64,000 nucleotides of DNA, from the NCBI GenBank assembly GCA_012845835.1, contig JABAKD010000028.1:13858648-13922647 (forward strand), written 5' to 3'. This stretch comes from Undaria pinnatifida. Its lineage: Eukaryota > Sar > Phaeophyceae > Laminariales > Alariaceae. A program made the translations under genes and the position numbers. Below the pieces are notes generated by a model. That model did not search any database and was not told the origin of the DNA. It saw only the letters and a program-made list of their open reading frames with translations. Positions 54,660-64,000 of the stretch are shown one piece after another (positions within the stretch are counted from its first letter, which is position 1; each line of letters starts with the position of its first letter).

Positions 54660-57152
54660 ATGGATTCGGGCCCGGCGGGGCTCCTCGGCCATCTTGCGGA
54701 CGAAATACAACCCCGTCGCGAGTTCCACGGCCGCAGCCGACCCCGTCGCCGCCGCGACCCCTGTTCTTGTCGACTCGCCGGCCCGCACGGTGCCACTACC
54801 GTCCGACCGCGACCACGCAGAGCCTATATGGGAACTCCTCTCTTACGGCTTACGCCTTCTCCTGGTGGCACGCCGACCGCATATACAAGGTCGGACGCCC
54901 TTCGCAACGCTGCTGAATTGCGTTTCGCTGATTTCGTCGCGCGTTATTCACATGGCGATTGGAAGCGAGAGCAGCACGCTGAGCCGACATGCCACGCCAT
55001 GATGCGTTACGTTTCTATCGGCCGGCCATCGACTCCCCTGCCACCGGACTTCTTGGCATGCTACCCCTCGCCCAAGCGTCCCTCTCTCTCAGACATCCAG
55101 GAACTGGCGGATAAGGGTCGACTACATACAACCGACGACGACTTTGTCCTGCTCGTCCGTAAACCGACACTCCCGCACACAAGCTCTGACAAACCGAACT
55201 CTGTGGGGCGAGCTGCTTGCTTGCTAAACAACGAGCCAGTTCGCATCTACGTTCCCCTGCTCATGCGCCCTTGGATCATGCAAGCTTGCCACTCGACGGC
55301 CTCCTGCCACCTTGGCACCACGCGCACGTTGCGCATGCTGGAGCGTTTTTATTGGTGGATTGGCATGAACGTGTGTACCCGGTGGTGGCTTCGCCACTGC
55401 TTGAAGTGCCAAGCGCGAAAAACCTCACGGCTGACTGTCCGCTGGCCCATCATCACAATGCCTCTGCCGGAAGGTCCAGGTATCGCCGTCAGTGTTGACT
55501 ACTTCGGCCTCCTTCCGGTCACACCGCGAGGCAACACCTACATCCTGCTGTTCACCGATCGCTTCAGTCGTCGGGCCGACATGTTCCCCGTCACTGCCGC
55601 TGAGTTCACCGCGGAAGGTACAGCCAATATCCTGGTGAACCAATACATCCCCTTGTGGGGGTGCCCGCGCACCATACTCTCGGAAAACGGACTGCAGTTC
55701 TGCTCCAAGCTTTCACAAGCTGTATATCAGCTGTTAGGTGTACACAAGCTTGCTACAAGCTCCTACCATCCCAACTGTAACGGGGGCATTGAGCGGGTAA
55801 ATCACACTATGGCACAAATGCTGGCTATGGTCGTCAACGAGCGACAAGACGACTGGGACTTGCATCTGCCCCACGTCGAATTCGCTTACAACAACTCTGT
55901 CAGCGCGGCGACGGGTTTGGCGCCCAACGAGGTCCACATGGGCAGACTCCCACGGCTCCCCCTGACGATTTTCGACCGCAAAGGTGTCGTGGGACACCAG
56001 AGTCTGGCCCGTGACCACCTGGCCTATTGCGATTTGGCCACCGACCGGCAAAAGCGCGCGAACGACATTGTCCGCGCACACCACGCCCTCACCGTTTCCC
56101 GTGTTAACCGCAGAAACTCCGCCCTCGCCGACGCGCTGCGTCCAGCACCTAACTTCACTGTGGGTGGTTGGGCATGGGTATACAATTCTGCCTCTACCAT
56201 CCGCCAGGGTGTGACAGCGAATACCGACGCCAAGGTACTCAAGGCCAAACTCGCGCTTAACTGGACGGGCCCATACAAGGTCCTGGCCGTCGGTCCCTGC
56301 TCCGCCGCCGAGACCCCGGACGGCTCGCCGCTCGGGAGCAACCTCCTTTATTTGGATCTCCCTTCCGACCTGCCTGGTTCGGACGCTCGTCGGCGTGTGG
56401 CTATCGAGCGCTGCAAACCCTGTGCCAACCCCCACGACAGTGGGGACATGCCCAAATACCTACCGGCGGGGCTGACACAGTATGTGCTCAACAATTTTTC
56501 CAAGAAGTCCCCGCTGTACCACGTCACTCAAGACGACGTTTCGACTCCCCTCCAACGGCTGGAGGTGGAGCAGATCACTGGTCATCAGTCGGTACGGGGG
56601 CGAGGTGGCGTCATCGCGGTGCTATACAAGACGCATTGGGCGGGACTCTCCGAACCGTCCTGGGAGCGGGAAATGGACGTTCACCTCTCCCGCTCCCACA
56701 TCTTGCGTTATTGGGTCGGAACCCCGGACCAGCACCGCCAAACCAACCGCCTTTACCGCCGAATGCGGATCGGGGCGGCACAGCGTGAGCTCTCCCGCAA
56801 GAACGGGGAACGTTTCCTAGCGCCGGGCTACGCCTGTGTTTCCCGCACCGATTGGCTCCGTCGCTACCACGACACCGTACTTCCCAAGGGAGCCCACTTT
56901 TGGTACAAGGGAGACGATGGTTTATGGTGGCTAGGAAAAATCAGCGCGAGCACTACCGAGGACAAGGTATACCTGGTCCGCTTTCTGGACGACCCGGGGC
57001 CGATTAAACTCCCTCTTCCCCCGGCGCGCTACACGACTTCAACGGGAGCCGTACGAGGCTCTTGGTGCTTGCAAGTTCACATCGCCAGTGCGTTTCCTCG
57101 GGGAATCCAACGTAACGTAGACGAATCTCGAGGCGCGGCCTTGGCCAGTTGA
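54660..57152 (+). CDS. Ty3/gypsy integrase with chromodomain and second reader-like domain
   Basis: 830 codons from ATG 54660, directly after a TAG. Residues 1-80 may be frameshifted spacer. A connector leads to the zinc-binding HHCC motif: H211, H217, C247, C250. The catalytic core has D280 (VSVDYFG) and E378 (GGIERVN). The middle position is E342 in SENGLQF, where Asp is expected, so the active triad is altered (D-x61-E-x35-E). A GPY module lies at 535-540 (NWTGPYKV) and a chromodomain at about 634-685 (YKTHWAGLSEPSWE, ILRYW). A compact aromatic segment at about 742-790 (GAHFWYKGDDGLWWLGKI, YLVRFLDD) resembles a Tudor/Agenet-type fold. Integrase joins cDNA to host DNA; readers target chromatin. 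It is the longest intact frame in the window. Confidence 0.88.
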   Translation: MDSGPAGLLGHLADEIQPRREFHGRSRPRRRRDPCSCRLAGPHGATTVRPRPRRAYMGTPLLRLTPSPGGTPTAYTRSDALRNAAELRFADFVARYSHGDWKREQHAEPTCHAMMRYVSIGRPSTPLPPDFLACYPSPKRPSLSDIQELADKGRLHTTDDDFVLLVRKPTLPHTSSDKPNSVGRAACLLNNEPVRIYVPLLMRPWIMQACHSTASCHLGTTRTLRMLERFYWWIGMNVCTRWWLRHCLKCQARKTSRLTVRWPIITMPLPEGPGIAVSVDYFGLLPVTPRGNTYILLFTDRFSRRADMFPVTAAEFTAEGTANILVNQYIPLWGCPRTILSENGLQFCSKLSQAVYQLLGVHKLATSSYHPNCNGGIERVNHTMAQMLAMVVNERQDDWDLHLPHVEFAYNNSVSAATGLAPNEVHMGRLPRLPLTIFDRKGVVGHQSLARDHLAYCDLATDRQKRANDIVRAHHALTVSRVNRRNSALADALRPAPNFTVGGWAWVYNSASTIRQGVTANTDAKVLKAKLALNWTGPYKVLAVGPCSAAETPDGSPLGSNLLYLDLPSDLPGSDARRRVAIERCKPCANPHDSGDMPKYLPAGLTQYVLNNFSKKSPLYHVTQDDVSTPLQRLEVEQITGHQSVRGRGGVIAVLYKTHWAGLSEPSWEREMDVHLSRSHILRYWVGTPDQHRQTNRLYRRMRIGAAQRELSRKNGERFLAPGYACVSRTDWLRRYHDTVLPKGAHFWYKGDDGLWWLGKISASTTEDKVYLVRFLDDPGPIKLPLPPARYTTSTGAVRGSWCLQVHIASAFPRGIQRNVDESRGAALAS

Positions 57153-58010
57153 CTTCCAAGCCACCACCCCTTCTCGATAGTTCTTCATTTTTTTGAGGTA
57201 TGAGTTTTGCGTCTTTGTCTTTGGGTCGTTCGTAGTGTCCTGAGGGTCTTCATCGAGTTTTGGGGCGGTTCTTTCCATTTTTTTTTCTGTCCTGCCGAAC
57301 CCCCTGCTCAGTGCCGGGTCAGGGTTCGGGTAAAACGCCGCTATCTGAGGCGCAGGGTCGCCGTCTTTTTGTCATAGTTCAAATTCGCCCTGCCGACGCC
57401 CTCCTCAGCCCAGAGCCGGGGGGCGACCAGTGTACGGGTCTGTGTGTCTTCTTTTATGTTTTGTGTGTTGTATTTGTTCTGCTTTGTTTTTTTTTTCCGT
57501 CTAAACACTTCCTCCCCTAGCGGGGCTGTAGGTGTTGACACCTTCCATCCCGGGTATTCGTCGCTTCCTCGTCTAACCCCCCCGCCTTGCCGATGGCCCG
57601 CGGGAGGTTTTTCGCATGACTTCTCCCTTGTGTTAGCGCCTGTGTCCCCCTCTATATCGACGAGGGCTCGCCTCGCCATAGTACCTTTTCTGTGGTTGGT
57701 TTACCGTAGAGCCTTTCCTACCCCCCCCCGCCACACCGGCGGCATGCGGCATGTTCTAGAGCCTTTTCTGCCCCCCCGCCACGCCGGCGGCATGCGGCAG
57801 GTTTTTGATGGGTGACTATTGCCTTGCTGTAGGGTCTGCTTTTCTTTCTACTGCTTTTCTTCGCGTGTTCCTGGCTCCGTAGCCAGACGGTTAGAGGTGT
57901 GGGAGTGGGTTTTGAGGAGCCGCATCTTCGACTCATGGTCTAGTTCGTCGAACCGGAGTTTCCCCGAATCTCTCATATTTCTGCATATGCGACTCATCAG
58001 GGTGGGCTAG
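57153..58010 (+). other. 3' untranslated region of the LTR element
   Basis: Pyrimidine-rich. A duplicated segment, CCCGCCACACCGGCGGCATG, recurs at about 57730 and 57777. A weak polypurine tract, AGGGTGGG (57999-58006), ends four bases before the 3' LTR. No gene. Confidence 0.6.
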
Positions 58011-58279
58011 TGTTAAGATACGGCCTCGAAAGGCCTGTAGGTATCCGAATTTAAGATCATTTGGATGGGTTTCGTATGATAAGGTTGGCGGTTTATATTC
58101 GGGGAAGTTAGGAATTAGATCGGAGGCACGCGCCTCCGATCTCAGAAGCTATCCCGGGCTCTGGTGGAAACGAATAAAGCTACATCTCTACGAAGGAATG
58201 AAAGTGAGTACTCTCCGAGGACCTGCTGAATTGGCAGACCTGCAGGGGGCACTCTGTGTCCCCCACCTTTAATTTCACA
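58011..58279 (+). repeat. 3' LTR
   Basis: Starts TGTTAAGATACGG and ends AATTTCACA. It carries a perfect 11-bp hairpin, AGATCGGAGGC (58117-58127) and GCCTCCGATCT (58132-58142). Confidence 0.9.
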
Positions 58280-58329
58280 TAGTACACAGAGAGGTAGGGG
58301 GGTGGATCTGATGTGCCAAACGTCATGAA

Positions 58330-58790
58330 GCCAACGCAATAATAATAACAATTATATCCCCCCCCCGCCCCCCCCCCGCCCCCCCCCCCCCCCTTTTCAA
58401 CCCCCCGCCCCCCCCGCCCCCCCGCCCCCGGCCCCCACGCCCATAAAACTCCGCCCTCCCCTCACCCGTTATACGACCTACTACAGAATATACTTGATAA
58501 TAAACTGAATCATGATGCATTTCCTCTCACCACCAGTCAACGCTGTCAGATTTTGTCCCCCTCAAAAACGTTTTTTTTTACAGTTTCCGCGCACAGATTG
58601 GTTAGTATCACCCTGTTGACCGTGGTACAAGCTACACTGTAGTTCTAAGGGGAGTCGCCGACCTATATCCTTGATGAGGACACACGCCCAGTAATACGCG
58701 CGATCGGAGGATCACACACAGCTTGCAAATATGAGTTTCGACAAAATCTTCGATCTTACTTGTCCTGGAGGAGGGCATTTTTATTTTCGA
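58330..58790 (+). repeat. PC element, plus orientation
   Basis: C tracts at 58355-58435, then the GTCAGATTTTGTCCCC module, the GTTGACC-like 3' module, and CTTACTTGTCCTGGAGG (mutated tail) near 58755-58780. Confidence 0.7.
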
Positions 58791-59035
58791 AGATTTCGTC
58801 GAAACTCATCTTTTTGCAAGCTGTGTGTGATACTCCGATCGCGCGTATTACGGGGTGTGTGTCCTCATTAATGATATAGGTCGGCGACTCCCCTTACAAC
58901 TACAGTGTAGCTATCAGGGTCAACAGGGTGATGTTAGTCAATCTGTGCGCGAAAACTATAAAACCCGTTTTTGAGGGGGACAAAATCTGACGACTGACTG
59001 CTGTGGAATGCACCAGTTTACTATTATAGTGTGTA
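58785..59035 (-). repeat. PC element 3' part, inverted, tail to tail with the previous copy
   Basis: CGAAGATTTCGTCGAAACTC to GTTAGTCAATCTGTGCGCG and on to the TTTTGAGGGGGACAAAATC module. Together with 58520-58784 it makes an inverted repeat of more than 200 bp with almost no spacer. Confidence 0.75.
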
Positions 59036-59037
59036 CA

Positions 59038-59095
59038 AGGGCTCCGCATGGGTGCGGTCCGCATGGCTACGCCGGCACCCATGCATACATACATA
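59038..59095 (+). repeat. GC-hairpin mini-repeat, copy 3
   Basis: ACAAGGGCTCCGCATGGGTG at the start and GCCGGCACCCATGC at the end give an imperfect hairpin (GCATGGGTGC with GCACCCATGC-like arms). A CATA microsatellite follows. Confidence 0.55.
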
Positions 59096-59500
59096 CATAC
59101 ATATTTCCAAAGAGTCTTCTCGGGGAAAAAGACACCAAACAATATGCGATACGGGGACGAATGCATGTCACCACTGGTTTGTTCCGTGGATACGGTCGAC
59201 TTACTACCACCTTCGAGTGGCGTGTTCGTTAGCTCCAAGTGGGGTAGGTTTCAAGTCATTGTATTACGTCTCCCAACCACAGGGTAGAGGCAAGTCGAGC
59301 AGAGAACTCATGCGTGAACCTCTCAGAAGAGAACTCGTGCGTAAGACCTCCGAGAAGAGTGAGCTTCCGAGTGAGAGCGCACAGCAGTCTACCATCAAGA
59401 ACGCCAACCGGGTACTACTAGGGCACCCAATAATAGTCCAGAAGCCCGAACCGGCACGAAACTGATACGTAACTGTCATACTGTATATACCAAATCGACA

Positions 59501-60800
59501 CCCTCCCGGATTCTTCATAAGACAGTGACGAATCAACAATTGACTCAATTCCACAACCTAAAACAACAAAAAATGGCAAGAGAAAACTCATCCCCATGAG
59601 CGAAAGCCTCTCCCATACTCCCACTTACAACCTTTGTAATCACAAGAAGAGATTACAACAGCCGCGCCATCAAGGCAAAAACTAATGTGACAGATAAAAT
59701 GCCAGCGATCGCAAGGTTACCCAGCCAAAGGTCTCCCGTTGACCCCACCCTACTACCGCCATAGATACACAGGTCATATCGGTAAAACAGTATAGCATAA
59801 ATTCTTGTCCGCAAAAACACAGAATGTATCTGACGCGAAAATTAGCCTACGCCCTCCCCGATACAAAGAGTATCTGACCATCCACAAGCCACCCCGTTTT
59901 CCATTGCAAAACAAATGCTAAACAACTTGCTTGCGAAATAAATCAAATTATCAAAATATGTCACCCTTCGAATTCCCAAACAAGATTGCAACCACCCATC
60001 AAGTTCGGAAAATCAACATCGGTAACCCAATAACTAATCGTGACTTTGCATCCCCTCTCTCATTTGAGACCAGTATGTCCTGCACTCTACAAACACAAGG
60101 ATGCCCCATCCCATGTCATCAATACACGCAGGCAACCACAAACAAGAGATACCAGCAAGACCTATTATCCAATGTATCCAATCCTCTCCAACAAGCGTAA
60201 TTACCCAAAATATTGGTCATTCGCAAACCATCTTAAAACCGAAAGCACTTTCTTTTTTGCTTTTGTTTGCTACATCTCAAATAATCGAATAAAGAAACAA
60301 TTAAAATGCCGCCACTACTGTCGATCCGAACAGCTCAAGCCCTCTTAGCTACACAAAGTATTCGACCATCGCAAAAACATTTCGTGTTTCACTCCTCCTT
60401 TGCGAACAAGCATTCCATGATACTGTTGGTAAAACAACCAATCAATTATGAATATGCCCACTTCTATTTTGCAATCAGGCAGAAGACTACTGTCAAAACA
60501 AAAGATGCCCGAAAAATTCAATACAATCAGTGCCACCATCAATACCATACATCAGCGGCACACCTCTCCATTTGGTGCACCTACGTACCCTTTTTTCCAA
60601 ATCGTTATTGTCTGTATATCAGCTCCAACAGTTCCCTTCCGATACTGTCCACACCATGCGAACACTACAAGTTTTTCAGATTTACAAAGACTGTTTGATT
60701 TGAACATGAAAACACACTTCAAAACTACCAGGTGAAAAAGGCTACGTATACCACCCAGAACGAATCTTAGATGGTACTATCTGTGGGTCTCCACTCTAAC
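59501..60800. other. G-poor interior of the putative LTR element
   Basis: The plus strand is strikingly short of G and rich in A and C across about 59560-60760. There are several short frames but no domain. No RNA gene was recognised. Confidence 0.5.
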
Positions 60801-61545
60801 CGCAAATAAACCGCCTATTATTTAACGGGTCTTCGCTCTTGCCGTAAATAAATAAACGTCATATTCGACCAAAAACAATGCTTCGATCGAGAAGTGAATC
60901 CATCTTGAAAATAATTTCACCACTTTGACCAGAGCTGTACCCCCCCCCACGCCGCGATGTTGCCGAACCATAAAGCTCCGGCTGCCGAAATAATCAACCG
61001 ATCTTCTCCCTCCATGACCTCTCCTGCTGCTGCTGTTGTTGCTGCATATCATGGAGTGCGTGCGGCCATGCCGCTCGACTTGTCACCAGGACGAAACCAC
61101 ATCGTTATTTGGTACTGCTGCAGCCAGCCTACGATTACCCCACGTCCTTTCCCGCCACTGTTACCAGCAGCAGGAAGCACGCAGCTATTATGCCGCGCGA
61201 CTTCGCCCTGCCAAATCACTCACCATGGGAGGGTGCACACGGCTGGCGGCCATGCGACTTCTTGCGGAAATAGCAGATAATCCCATACCTGCTGCCTCCA
61301 CAACCAACCTTCTGAAGTAGAGAGCGCACGGCAAATATATAACAAAATATATGCCGCGCGGCTCAACTCCCCCCGCTCGTAACACGCGGCGAGGGTGTCT
61401 ACGGCTGTACTTCCGCCATAGGGCTTTTAGCTGCTGCTGTAAACCCCCCTGTCCGCGGTATACGGTGAGGGTGTCCTAGGTTACGCTATCACCATGGACG
61501 TAAGCTGCCGCTACGCTCTGCCTACGGTCATGCTCCACCGTAGGG
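60801..61545. other. No recognised feature
   Basis: Short frames only. CTGCTGCTGCTGTTG at about 61024 is a small microsatellite. Confidence 0.4.
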
Positions 61546-61983
61546 TGTTGAGAGTATGAACCTTGGATTCAAATCTGAGTTAATGCGGAGTCTATTCGAG
61601 CAGTCTATTCGCACGAATAAGATATGCACTTGAATATTACGTTAAATCTTCGGTGGAACTTAGATGTGAACGTAGATTTGAGCATGTTAAGGTTGCCCCG
61701 TTGTCCCGGTATTCTACCGGTCTACGGGCATTGTTCCGTGATGATCAAGTGGTGACGCAACCCACCATTCTCACTCTCCCTACTCTCCCTACTTTCCCTT
61801 CTCTTCTTCTTCTTCCTCTTCTTCTTCTTCTTCATCTCTCTTTGGTCTCAAGCGCCCTTTCCAAACTATCGCTTTTCTTTCTGATCACAAGTGATCTTAA
61901 CAGACACTTCGGTGCCACCTCTGCATCTATTCGCATAGAAGATAGAGCCTCCACACAATCATTGTGTTCACAGGCTATTCACA
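61546..61983 (+). repeat. Ty1/copia-type LTR
   Basis: Starts TGTTGAGAGTATGAACC and ends GGCTATTCACA (438 bp). It is followed by GGTTATGAGCCTCG, which resembles a copia-type primer binding site. A CTT-rich stretch lies at 61785-61845. The partner 3' LTR is not in the window. Confidence 0.6.
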
Positions 61984-62755
61984 GGTTATGAGCCTCGACC
62001 TTCGATGTGAACATCGATCGGCACCAAGCGACATCTCATTGAAGTTTGTCGCATCTTACCGGGAAGTTCGAGAGAAACCTTCAATAAGTCGGCTACAGCA
62101 TCAGCATCAGCATCAGCATCAGCTACAGCATCAGCATCAGCACCAGCGATCAGGATCAGCATCAGCATCAGAATCATCGACCAGCATCAGCATCAGGATA
62201 AGCATCACCATGGAAGAGTCCACGAAAGCGGATGATGCGGTAGATAAGCTAAAATATAGCTGCTGTAGTCGCAGCCGCAGTAGTGGATGGAGCATGTATC
62301 CCTGGGACGTCGGGAGCTGCGGCCAGCTTTCTTCTACAATAGAATATCCTGAAGATGATGGTAGCAGATGCGCCGTGTCCACGGGAGTACTCCCTGCGTC
62401 CGGCTGTACATTTTCTGCTGTTTCAGCCGGGGGTGTTTCCCCGGACTGAGTGTCCGTTTCGTCAGCCGCCTGGCTGCGGCAAAGACAGCCACTGCTCTTC
62501 TCTGCAGCATCTCGACCTCACCACTGGTGCTACCAGCGGAACACCTGATTCAGCGTTTCCGACCATTTCCGGCAGCAATTTTGAACCGGAAACCGTCCTG
62601 GCTGTTCATGCTTCAACTGCTACTGAAGCAACTTCCCTGCCTACACCCGTTTCAGCTAGCATCGGGCATAGGAGGTTGGGTCATCCTAATGTGCAGGTGA
62701 TGACCAATGTGAAAAGTATCCCAGAGTGTGGGATAAGTTTTTCAGACACTTAATC
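61984..62755 (+). pseudogene. Ty1/copia gag / pre-integrase fragment
   Basis: Downstream of the LTR. Plus frames hold a Gln-rich stretch from a (CATCAG)n microsatellite (62098-62205), then GHRRLGHPNVQVMTNVKS near 62664-62717. HRRLGHPN is the GAG-pre-integrase signature of copia elements, normally WHRRLGH. The frame stops at 62751-62753 and nothing recognisable follows. Truncated and frameshifted. Confidence 0.6.
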
Positions 62756-63132
62756 GCTTTGGCTACAACTGCTGTAGTACATAGTCTACAGCAGCAGTGG
62801 CTTCTTCCTGAAAGCGACCTCTCCACAAAAACACCATCTCTGGGTCCGAAGACAACTCGCCTATCAATCTGCCCTCCCTCTTCCACCATCGAAGAATTCC
62901 GACGATGGCAGTACAGCATCTCTCCCTGCCATACCAGCGGTGGCTCTCTCCCTCTCCCTACCGGACTCCTCCTTGCGCTTTGCTGCTCGTCTCCGCTGAT
63001 GTAGAAAACGGTTGGCTCCACCAACATGGCCCTTCCTTCCCCACCAAGCTTCGATCAAAGCACGGCCCTGTTCCAATACTTACTGACCCGTAGACCCCTC
63101 ATGAGGCTAGACCGAATTGGTTTGCTCTAGAG
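62756..63132. other. No recognised feature
   Basis: Contains CTGCTGTAGTACATAGTCTACAGCAG at 62769-62794, a near-palindrome of the dispersed TACAGCAG motif. Confidence 0.45.
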
Positions 63133-63387
63133 TGTTCGTTAGCTTCAAGCGGGGTAGGTTTCAAGTCATTGTATTACGTCTCCCAACCACAGGGTAGAGG
63201 CAAGTCGAGCAGAGAACTCGTGTGTAAAACCTCAGAGAATATTGAGCTCCCGAGTGAGAGCGCACAGCAGTCTACCATCAAGAACACCAACCAGGTACTA
63301 CTAGGCACCCAATAATAGTCCAGAAGCCCGAACTGGCGCGAAACTGATACGAAACTGTCATACTGAAAATCCCAAATCAACATGGCG

Positions 63388-63840
63388 CAGCTTAACAACA
63401 GGAGGAACTTGTATAATACAACCAGCGAGGCCCCAGGGACGCATCCACTCGCAATGCTGCTGTGCAGCTTTTCCTGGCGCAGTAGTCGTAATCACTACTA
63501 CCTCCTCCTCGTTTAGTCATGCGTGCGCTTGCCACGTCTATATCCATGTATGTATGTACACGTCGTGTACCTGCCGAAATTCAATAAACAAATGCACTAC
63601 TACTATAATCCCTGCCGCAGTACCATGGGAATTTTTATACAGTAATATTATTATTTGTTTTGGGACAAAACATGACGCCAAGTTGGAAATATTATATTGT
63701 CTCGCCAAGTTTTATTTTTATCAACCTCTCCATACATCCAAGATCCGAAGAATAACTAACTGGAGAGTACCGTTCAAATATTTTTTTTTACGCGCTTCCC
63801 GCTTGGACGGCGGCCTTCGATTTGACCGAGAAATGCTACA
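63388..63840. other. No recognised feature
   Basis: AT-rich in the right half. No ORF with a domain. Confidence 0.4.
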
Positions 63841-63896
63841 GCACTGCCCACTGAGCTATCTTTAATCACTTGACTCAGAAGCTCAGTGGGTAGTGC
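63841..63896. repeat. Head-to-head tRNA A-box-like inverted repeat
   Basis: GCACTGCCCACTGAGCT (63841-63857) is inverted at 63880-63896 with one mismatch. Each arm read outward gives AGCTCAGTGGG(C/T)AGTGC, a strong A-box consensus. No good B box was found on either side. Confidence 0.5.
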
Positions 63897-63977
63897 CACT
63901 ACTTCTACGAGAATATGTTAAACTACCAAAATAACCGTCCATAGTGTCGTCAGCGCGCACGCTTGAAAAAGACAAAA

Positions 63978-64000
63978 TATGAAGTCGGTGAGAATCGAAC
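63978..64000 (-). repeat. tRNA-like T-arm fragment at the window edge
   Basis: On the minus strand it reads GTTCGATTCTCACCGACTTC, a B box in acceptor context. It is similar to the tRNA-like relics at 27700 and 34610. The rest lies outside the window. Confidence 0.45.

Larger units (their letters stand above)
45617..58279 (+). mobile_element. 12.7-kb Ty3/gypsy LTR retrotransposon with NADAR cargo, internally deleted
   Basis: Two nearly identical terminal repeats (45617-45882 and 58011-58279, both TG...CA) enclose, in order: a 3-kb leader with tandem repeats, gag remnants, a repeat-rich spacer, a NADAR domain, an RNase H tail, and integrase with chromodomain and a second reader-like domain. 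The integrase before the GPY module and chromodomain marks the chromovirus branch of Ty3/gypsy. Protease, RT and most of RNase H are absent. Flanking bases do not form a target-site duplication (GAAAG left, TAGTA right), which suggests recombination between elements. Confidence 0.85.
59223..63382. mobile_element. Putative non-autonomous LTR element, 4.2 kb, with 5-bp TSD
   Basis: Direct repeats at 59223-59500 (278 bp) and 63133-63382 (250 bp) both start TGTTCGTTAGCT and end ACA. TGGCG lies directly before the first (59218-59222) and directly after the second (63383-63387). TG...CA ends plus a 5-bp TSD are the signature of LTR retrotransposition. The left repeat has a 24-28-bp internal duplication. 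The inside has no coding match of its own (LARD-like), except a nested copia fragment. No PBS is obvious after the first repeat, which lowers certainty. Confidence 0.65.

Overview
The window is repeat-dominated nuclear DNA from a eukaryote, and I found no convincing host protein-coding gene. It has tRNA-derived SINE-like repeats, satellites, minisatellites, homopolymer C/G tracts of 20 to 30 bases and several kinds of broken retrotransposon. Features such as a Ty3/gypsy integrase with chromodomain and a GIY-YIG Penelope-like element fit a repeat-rich protist or alga. A brown alga or other stramenopile is my best guess, but the sequence does not prove it.

Bases 1-14,250 hold short dispersed repeats. 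These are two tRNA-derived SINE families (called SINE-A and SINE-B here), a repeat built around poly-C/poly-G tracts (PC element), a tRNA-related tandem repeat (SINE-C), a 90-bp TTAA-ended MITE and a small GC-hairpin repeat. Two insertions carry clear 11-bp target-site duplications: a complete 405-bp PC element, and a 45-bp sequence ending in 22 A.

Bases 14,262-18,230 are a segmental block (A) repeated at 40,455-43,712 (B), with a partial inverted copy (C) at 12,860-13,862. A 31-bp minisatellite follows. Then comes a four-unit satellite with a period of about 1.0-1.1 kb (19,301-23,468).

Bases 26,011-36,314 hold a Penelope-like element on the minus strand. Its GIY-YIG endonuclease lies upstream of the reverse transcriptase, the permuted order described for the Chlamys/Naiad group. 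Long direct repeats flank it as a partial head-to-tail tandem, as expected for Penelope pseudo-LTRs. Each flank carries the same 162-nt segment with three nested inverted repeats. Next come a remnant of an R2-like non-LTR element endonuclease (36,830-37,970) and an array of PC elements (37,985-40,145).

Bases 43,719-45,114 are a small TIR transposon carrying a cysteine-rich ORF. Bases 45,617-58,279 form a 12.7-kb Ty3/gypsy element with 266/269-bp LTRs. It carries gag with a CCHC knuckle, a NADAR domain, an RNase H tail, and integrase followed by a chromodomain and a second reader-like domain. Protease and reverse transcriptase appear to be deleted. The NADAR cargo is the most unusual observation here.

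Bases 59,223-63,382 look like a separate non-autonomous LTR element with a 5-bp TSD (TGGCG), containing a nested Ty1/copia LTR and gag/pre-integrase fragment. Almost all coding remnants are interrupted by frameshifts or stops, so they read as decaying mobile DNA.
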